A stretch of DNA of 57,239 nucleotides. Origin: Lachnospiraceae bacterium (lineage in GTDB: Bacteria > Bacillota > Clostridia > Lachnospirales > Lachnospiraceae). Positions 52,683 to 57,239 of the stretch are shown piece after piece. A program made the translations under genes and the position numbers. Under the pieces are notes generated by a model. That model saw nothing but the letters and a program-made list of their open reading frames with translations. It was not told the origin of the DNA and searched no databases. Where the stretch lies: assembly GCA_024403275.1 (NCBI GenBank), contig JAKSSD010000008.1:1-57239 (forward strand), written 5' to 3'. How positions within the stretch are numbered: the first letter of the stretch is position 1; each line of letters starts with the position of its first letter.

Positions 52683-52713
52683 AAAACTCGCTGATATGAA
52701 ATCAGCGAGTTTT
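52683..52713. terminator. Bidirectional terminator between MATE and sugar permease genes
   Basis: ACTCGCTGAT/ATCAGCGAGT, extended by three A-T pairs, gives a 13-pair stem with a five-base loop. The U-run is seven long for the minus strand and four for the plus strand. Confidence 0.9.
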
Positions 52714-52734
52714 GTATTATTTACAGATTCAATA

Positions 52735-53622
52735 TTAACCTTTAACTGATCCTAAAGCAACACCAGCGATGATGTACTTTGAAAGGAAGATGTAAACTAT
52801 AATCAAAGGTAAAACTGTAAGAGTAAGTCCCATGTAAACGCAACCATACTCTGTCTTGTAAATATCACCCTTTAACAATGAAACCATGATAGGCATTGTG
52901 TAGTGCTTCTTATCTGTAAGAAGAACCATAGGAGTGAAGAGGTTGTTCCAGCTACCTACGAAGCTGAAGATTGCCTGAGTTGCAATAGCTGGCTTCATGA
53001 TAGGAAGAACGATTCTGTTAAAGATAAAGAATTCACGCGCACCATCGATACGTGCTGAATGTACGATTTCGATTGGAAGTGCTGGCTGTAAGTACTGTCT
53101 CATAAAGAATACCATTGAAGGTGCTGCTATAGATGGAAGGATAAGCATTAAAACGTTATTTGTCATACCAATCTGGTAAACCATCTGATAGAAACCAATC
53201 ATAGTAACCTGTGCAGGAAGCATCATGATAGCCATGATAAAGCTAAAGAATGCATTTCTTAATTTCCATTCGTATACAACCTGAGCATAAGCTGTTAATG
53301 ATGAGAAGTATACGGCAAGAATTGTAGAACCACCTGCAATAATAAATGAGTTAAAGAAACCAAGCAATGGCTTAAATGTATCCTTAGATGTCAAAATCTT
53401 AATATTGTTAAAACCGTGTGTACTAGGAATGAAAGAAATCGCAATCTGTGAAATCTGTGTTGTTGATCTAGTAGCATTAACGATCATGATCCAGAAAGGA
53501 AGTACACTTAAAAGTGCGAGGAATATACATACAATATAGATTATAATCTTAAGAACGATGCTTCCACCCTTCTTCTCTTTTCCCTGAACTGTTAATTCAA
53601 GGCCGTTTGAATTATTTGCCAT
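52735..53622 (-). CDS. Sugar ABC transporter permease, MalG-like
   Basis: The 295-residue protein has six membrane segments and a MalG-type C-terminus. The ATPase-contacting EAA loop is RIDGAREFFIFNRIVLPIMKPA, and the end has the family's typical YIIAGVALGSVKG. It is the inner-membrane partner of the MalF-like protein encoded 13 bases upstream and the binding protein further up. No ATPase gene is present, so a shared MsmX/MsmK-type ATPase elsewhere is expected. Confidence 0.93.
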   Translation of the reverse strand: MANNSNGLELTVQGKEKKGGSIVLKIIIYIVCIFLALLSVLPFWIMIVNATRSTTQISQIAISFIPSTHGFNNIKILTSKDTFKPLLGFFNSFIIAGGSTILAVYFSSLTAYAQVVYEWKLRNAFFSFIMAIMMLPAQVTMIGFYQMVYQIGMTNNVLMLILPSIAAPSMVFFMRQYLQPALPIEIVHSARIDGAREFFIFNRIVLPIMKPAIATQAIFSFVGSWNNLFTPMVLLTDKKHYTMPIMVSLLKGDIYKTEYGCVYMGLTLTVLPLIIVYIFLSKYIIAGVALGSVKG

Positions 53623-53635
53623 TTTACATTACCTC

Positions 53636-54610
53636 CTATAAGCCTTTCTGTTTACGCTTATATGCCTTTTCCTGCTGTCTGATTAACTTACGAAGAGCAA
53701 CCTCATCCTTATCTCTAAGGAGATAGAATACGATAGCAGAAAGAACAACGATAACGATGAACATAATAACTGATGCAGCAGCTGCCCTATTGTAAAGGTA
53801 TGAACCAGCGAAAGCCTGGTTGTAAATAAATACTGCTGTAGTAAGTGTCGAATTGTCTGGCTTACCATTAAGGAAAAGCTTTGGAATATCGAACATATTC
53901 AAACCACCGATCAATGATGTTACTAATGTGAATAATAACATTGTCTTGATACTTGGAATTGTGATTCTAAAGAATGTCTGAACCTGATTTGCACCATCAA
54001 CTTCAGCAGCCTCGAATAATTCTGGGCTGATACCTAATACACCAGAAATCATAACGATTGCTGTATAGCCATACCACATCCATGTCTGGATGAAGATAAC
54101 AATACCCTGAGCAACCCATTTTTTCTGGAGCATATCCACGGCACCGTTCTTAAATATACCTAAATTAATAAGAACATCGTTAATAACTCCCTTAGGATAC
54201 TGGAAGAACTGTGCGAACAAAATAGCAACTGTAGCTGCTGTAATAATATTTGGTAAATAGAAAATTACCTTAAAGAAGCCCTGTGCCTTGATTGTACTTC
54301 TTCTATCAGTAAACCAAGCTGTGATTACAAGAGCTAAAACAATCTGGGGAACGAAGTTCATAAGCCAGATAAAAACTGTATTTTTAAACGCCGTCTGGAA
54401 AGAAGGTGTTGTCAAAATCTGCGTAAAGTTAGCAAATGGAGTAGTCCAGAGGACATGGAAATTCTTTGTACCAATACCCTTAAGATCTGTAAATCCAATA
54501 ACCAGCGTATATAAAATTGGGTATAACTGGAAGATACACCATGCTACTACGAATGGAATACTAAAAATGTATCCAAATCGAGCGTAATCGTATGATTTTT
54601 TCTTTTTCAT
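53636..54610 (-). CDS. Sugar ABC transporter permease, MalF-like
   Basis: The 324-residue protein has six membrane segments, an extended extracytoplasmic N-terminal loop (LKGIGTKNFHVLWTTPFANF) and the EAA loop AAEVDGANQVQTFFRITIPSIK for ATPase docking. The C-terminus is basic. GAGG precedes its ATG. It is separated from the binding-protein gene by 172 bases with a stem-loop, so its level is probably lower than that of the binding protein. Confidence 0.93.
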   Translation of the reverse strand: MKKKKSYDYARFGYIFSIPFVVAWCIFQLYPILYTLVIGFTDLKGIGTKNFHVLWTTPFANFTQILTTPSFQTAFKNTVFIWLMNFVPQIVLALVITAWFTDRRSTIKAQGFFKVIFYLPNIITAATVAILFAQFFQYPKGVINDVLINLGIFKNGAVDMLQKKWVAQGIVIFIQTWMWYGYTAIVMISGVLGISPELFEAAEVDGANQVQTFFRITIPSIKTMLLFTLVTSLIGGLNMFDIPKLFLNGKPDNSTLTTAVFIYNQAFAGSYLYNRAAAASVIMFIVIVVLSAIVFYLLRDKDEVALRKLIRQQEKAYKRKQKGL

Positions 54611-54711
54611 ACGTTGACCTCCTCTTTAAATATATAGTCGTTACACACCCATATTACCCTCTGTTTCACATATATTCGGAGTGTGAATAAATAGTAATGA
54701 GAGTGATGAAA

Positions 54712-54744
54712 AGAGCAGGGTGGACGATGAGTCCGCCCTGCTCT
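54712..54744 (-). terminator. Stem-loop between binding-protein and permease genes
   Basis: AGAGCAGGG and CCCTGCTCT with an inner GGAC/GTCC helix form a long stem with loop of five. In the minus RNA one C-A mismatch lies mid-stem, followed by a short U-run, so termination may be partial and let some polymerase reach the permease genes. Confidence 0.7.
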
Positions 54745-54782
54745 ATCATTATTAATTTAATACTTACGTATTATAGAATTAA

Positions 54783-56219
54783 TTATTCTACGATTACGTC
54801 AAGGTTATCAGCAACGTTCTGCTTGAAGTCCTTGATACAATCTTCTTTGCTCTTCTCACCAGCAGCGTAGAATCTAACCTGCTCTCTGAAGAAGCCGTTG
54901 ATTGTTTCATCGTACTGTGTGAGGTTATCACCCTTAGCGTTAGCGTTTGCAGGAACGAATACATCGAACATGTTCTGGCCACCTAAGAAATCAAGCTCAC
55001 CACTTGAAATTGACATAACTGTACCTGAAGCAACACAGTCTTTTGCAGTTGGAGTTGATGGATCGTTATCCCAGTCAACTGTACCGTTTGCCCAAGCATA
55101 CTGAAGACCATCTTTTGTAGCATCAAGTGTGATGTACTCGATGAGTTCAGCAACAGCATCAGCCTTACCATTGTCAATTGCGCTCTTTGAAGCAAGTACC
55201 CATGTACCACCCCAGAAGAAACCGATTGGAGACTCTGTAGCAGCCCAATCACCGTATGTTCCTTCACCAACTGCTGAACCACCGCAGTTAGGAGCTAATG
55301 TGTAGTTGATTAACCAAGCTGGACCGAAGAAACCGAGAACTTCCTTCTCACCTTCACCCTTCATATCAGCGAACCAACCGTCCTGCCAGTCCTGAGTATC
55401 ATTGTGGTAACCATTGTCTTTAAGCTTCTTAGAAACATCAAAGAATGCTTCTCTCTTTGGATCGATGTTAAGCTTGCCATCTACAACCCAACCTGAATCT
55501 GAGCTGTTCTCGATAGCGTGCCACATATCACCATCACCTGAACAGATACCGAAGCCCTTAGCCTTAAGTTCTTCAGCTGCTACCCAGTACTGATCCCATG
55601 AACCTGAACCACCACCGATTTTTTCCTTAACTGTTGCAGGATCATCTGTTCCCCATGTAGCTTCTGCTACTGAACGACGATAAATGAATGCACCACCTGT
55701 AGCCTGGTATCCTAAACCAACAAGATCACCATCTGGGTTTGTACCAATCTGTACTGTGTACTGTGCGATATCAGCATCCTTAAGAGCCTTGTCTACGTCA
55801 ATGCCAAGATCCTTGTATGGAGCTGCGTATGATGACATATCACCCTGGCAGTACTTTAATACGAAAGCTGACTCTGCTGCGTAGATATCAGGAGCATCTG
55901 CACCACCAGCTGCTAAAGCCTGGTCAAGTGCTGGCTGATAAGCACCATCTGTTGTTGCGATAATTGTTGTCTTGATTTCATAACCAAAATCTGGATGATT
56001 AGCTACATAGTAATCTGCCATCTTTGGAATTTCATCTGTGAATGCCCAAAGGTTGATTGTTCCCTTTGTTCCTGTTGGAGCTGGATCTACTGGATCTGTT
56101 ACTACTGGATCTGCTGGATCTGCTGGATCTGCTGGTGTTACTGGTGTTGAACCTTCACAGCCTACTAATGTAGCTGCAACCATGCATACGCTTAATGCGC
56201 AAGCCATAAATTTTTTCAT
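54783..56219 (-). CDS. Sugar-binding lipoprotein of CUT1 ABC transporter
   Basis: The 478-residue extracellular solute-binding protein has a signal peptide ending in lipobox LVGC (Cys21). A Pro/Asp-rich linker (TPADPADPADP) and a family-1 binding fold follow (INLWAFTDEIPKMADYYVANHPDFGYEI at the start of the mature domain). The many tryptophans (SWDQYWVAAEEL, WQDGWFADMKG, GFFWGGTWVLAS) fit an oligosaccharide ligand. The ATG at 56219 lies eight bases after AAGGAGG; an in-frame upstream start adds 11 residues before the signal peptide and is rejected. A promoter and operator-like dyad lie upstream. Confidence 0.94.
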   Translation of the reverse strand: MKKFMACALSVCMVAATLVGCEGSTPVTPADPADPADPVVTDPVDPAPTGTKGTINLWAFTDEIPKMADYYVANHPDFGYEIKTTIIATTDGAYQPALDQALAAGGADAPDIYAAESAFVLKYCQGDMSSYAAPYKDLGIDVDKALKDADIAQYTVQIGTNPDGDLVGLGYQATGGAFIYRRSVAEATWGTDDPATVKEKIGGGSGSWDQYWVAAEELKAKGFGICSGDGDMWHAIENSSDSGWVVDGKLNIDPKREAFFDVSKKLKDNGYHNDTQDWQDGWFADMKGEGEKEVLGFFGPAWLINYTLAPNCGGSAVGEGTYGDWAATESPIGFFWGGTWVLASKSAIDNGKADAVAELIEYITLDATKDGLQYAWANGTVDWDNDPSTPTAKDCVASGTVMSISSGELDFLGGQNMFDVFVPANANAKGDNLTQYDETINGFFREQVRFYAAGEKSKEDCIKDFKQNVADNLDVIVE

Positions 56220-56256
56220 TACTGTTTCCTCCTTAAATAGGTTTTTTGACATTCAT

Positions 56257-56281
56257 TTTGAAAATCTGCACAATTTTCAAA
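56257..56281. promoter_or_regulatory. Dyad operator candidate upstream of the sugar-binding protein
   Basis: TTTGAAAAT-N7-ATTTTCAAA is a perfect nine-base dyad overlapping the -10 and start site of the binding-protein promoter, so a bound repressor would block transcription. Its core GCACAATTTTCA is repeated at 56427-56438, close to the divergent yesL-like promoter. Confidence 0.55.
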
Positions 56282-56307
56282 TATATAAATGTCGAGTTTT
56301 GTAACAA
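56280..56307 (-). promoter_or_regulatory. Predicted promoter of the sugar transporter
   Basis: On the minus strand TTGTTA (56302-56307) is 16 bases from TATATT (56280-56285), followed by the dyad at 56257-56281 and an AAGGAGG site. Confidence 0.5.
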
Positions 56308-56390
56308 CAAAATTATTATATCCGTTATTTACCTATTATTCTTTACATATCTTGCTTCGTTTTTGTCATTTGTTGCTACAGCGTTCATAA

Positions 56391-56410
56391 TTTGTTAATA
56401 TTTGTTAATA
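56391..56410. repeat. Tandem 10-base repeat in the transporter/yesL intergenic region
   Basis: TTTGTTAATA occurs twice head to tail. The 10-base period places both on one DNA face, so it may bind a regulator or add curvature. It lies between the divergent promoters. Confidence 0.6.
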
Positions 56411-56426
56411 TTTGGATGTAAAAATC

Positions 56427-56438
56427 GCACAATTTTCA
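56427..56438. promoter_or_regulatory. Second copy of the GCACAATTTTCA motif
   Basis: The motif matches 56268-56279 exactly in the same orientation, and the shared region extends upstream as AAAATC. It is about 25 bases before the extended -10 (TGATATACT, 56458-56466) of the yesL-like gene. It has only a weak dyad of its own. Confidence 0.5.
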
Positions 56439-56512
56439 CTATTTAATCTTATTTTTATGATATACTCTTTATGTTTAATAGAATTTATAACTAATTTGGA
56501 GGTTATTTATAT

Positions 56513-57172
56513 ATGAATAAGTTTTTTTCTCCAGACAATTTTGCAATGAAAGCATTATCAATGTTTTGCGACTGGATGTATATCAATATTCTTTTCATTA
56601 TATGTAGTATTCCTATTTTTACAATCGGCGCATCTTTGACTGCCATGTATTCTATAGTATTTAAGAAGCTTCGTAAGGAAGAGCCACCAATCGCTAAAAC
56701 CTTTTTCAAAGAGTTCAAGGCCAACTTCAAGAAATCTACAATTTTCTGGATTCCATTCATGTTAATTTGCGCCTTCCTTACTTATGATGTATATCTTGCA
56801 CATTCAGTAATTGATCCTGCATTTAGCTTTTTACAGTATCCAGCATCAATCTTCTTATTTATTATTGTATGTGCTACAGTTCTTGTTTTGCCACAGATTG
56901 CAGTATTCGATTCACCTCTTAAAGCAATTATCAAGAATTCAGTACTGCTTGCCGTAGTTAATTTTCCAACTATATTTCTTGTGATTATCATTCCGGTATT
57001 CATTTTCCTTCTTGCTATGTTATCTGGCAAGGCTACAATAATTGTTATTTCCTTATTCCTCTTCTTTGGATTTGGAGCACTTGCTTACTTTTATTGTCTC
57101 TTCTTCAAGAGAATATTCATTAAAACTCTTATGAAAAACTCTGATATGGACGAGGACGATATAGATATTTAA
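56513..57172 (+). CDS. YesL-like DUF624 membrane protein
   Basis: DUF624/YesL proteins are membrane proteins often encoded with sugar ABC transporters and glycosidases; their role is unknown. The 219-residue product has about five to six membrane segments, the family N-terminus FMNKFFS-like (NKFFSPDNFAMKALSMFCDWMYINILFIICSIP in parts, residues 2-35) with TIGASLTAMYSIVFK following, and an acidic C-terminus DMDEDDIDI. GGAGG precedes the ATG. It is divergent from the sugar transporter and shares a repeated motif with it. A group II intron ends 15 bases after its stop codon. Confidence 0.9.
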   Translation: MNKFFSPDNFAMKALSMFCDWMYINILFIICSIPIFTIGASLTAMYSIVFKKLRKEEPPIAKTFFKEFKANFKKSTIFWIPFMLICAFLTYDVYLAHSVIDPAFSFLQYPASIFLFIIVCATVLVLPQIAVFDSPLKAIIKNSVLLAVVNFPTIFLVIIIPVFIFLLAMLSGKATIIVISLFLFFGFGALAYFYCLFFKRIFIKTLMKNSDMDEDDIDI

Positions 57173-57186
57173 AGCTTCCTATATAA

Positions 57187-57239
57187 ATCGAGTAGGAGGG
57201 AAAATTAAATAAATTTTCCCGACCTCTCACACCACCGTA
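57187..57239 (-). mobile_element. 3' end of a group II intron (domain VI and part of domain V), cut by the window edge
   Basis: Read on the minus strand, the end of the window gives the last strand of domain V (GTACGGTGG-like) followed by domain VI. Domain VI is a stem GAG-AGG pairing with CCT-A-CTC, leaving one bulged adenosine (57193), and an inner GGGAAAATT/AATTTTCCC helix with a five-base loop. The intron ends CTCGAT at 57187. The bulged A is the seventh base from the end, the expected branch point, and the terminal AT fits the AY rule. The ribozyme body and any maturase lie beyond the window. Confidence 0.85.

Noticed and set aside
54611-54782. A missing gene in the 172-base gap of the sugar transporter
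   Set aside because: No open frame with a ribosome site is present; a stem-loop at 54712-54744 accounts for the most structured part.

Overview
This is an AT-rich window from a strictly anaerobic, flagellated Gram-positive bacterium. It is most likely a member of the Lachnospiraceae (Butyrivibrio/Pseudobutyrivibrio/Roseburia type). That placement is an inference from gene content: [FeFe]-hydrogenase maturation (HydF with a TM1266-type regulator), Mbl next to flagellar rod genes, CdaA/CdaR c-di-AMP genes, FtsEX with an M23 hydrolase and CtpA, DegV, a GH16/GH5 beta-glucan pair and DUF624/DUF6020-type membrane proteins. Nearly everything is ordinary chromosomal coding sequence with short gaps. 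The one clear mobile element is the 3' end of a group II intron cut by the right edge.

Positions 1-16.1 kb are all on the minus strand. A long probable operon starts at a promoter near 10.96 kb: mbl, flgF, flgG, a FlgJ-type rod protein, recD2, comFC, a YvyF-like zinc protein, two membrane proteins, cdaA and cdaR. An HPr gene with its own promoter follows. Behind it lies uvrB-uvrA, with an SOS (LexA) box and promoter upstream of uvrB and a terminator downstream of uvrA. Positions 16.1-26.2 kb, also minus strand, hold a PucR/CdaR-type regulator, ftsE, ftsX, an EnvC-like M23 hydrolase and ctpA. A CvfB-like S1 protein, a repeat-bearing DUF1189-like membrane protein and a DUF6020-like polytopic protein follow.

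Positions 26.2-31.5 kb are the most accessory-looking part. They contain two more GT-C-like polytopic proteins, two small tandem two-TM proteins with extracytoplasmic domains, a possible small RNA, a toxin-tail/immunity-like gene pair and tRNA-Gln(CTG). Positions 31.5-39.2 kb carry a DegV fatty-acid-binding protein with a striking palindrome at its start site, a BMP-type nucleoside ABC transporter next to divergent xpt (purine salvage), and MscL with a zinc-ribbon tail. Positions 38.8-46.4 kb carry a YhaO/YhaN-type nuclease pair plus a small membrane protein, an OGG1-type glycosylase, truB, hydF, a TM1266-type regulator and a small helical protein.

Positions 46.6-57.2 kb look like a carbohydrate region: an XRE regulator, an AraC regulator divergent from a secreted GH16 lipoprotein and a cytoplasmic GH5 enzyme, an NlpC/P60 protein, a MATE exporter, and a CUT1 sugar transporter (binding protein and two permeases, no ATPase) divergent from a YesL/DUF624 protein. 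Two binding-protein genes in the window (36.2 kb and 54.8 kb) are each followed by a stem-loop before the rest of their operon. Several convergent gene pairs abut stop-to-stop or overlap, with no terminator between them.
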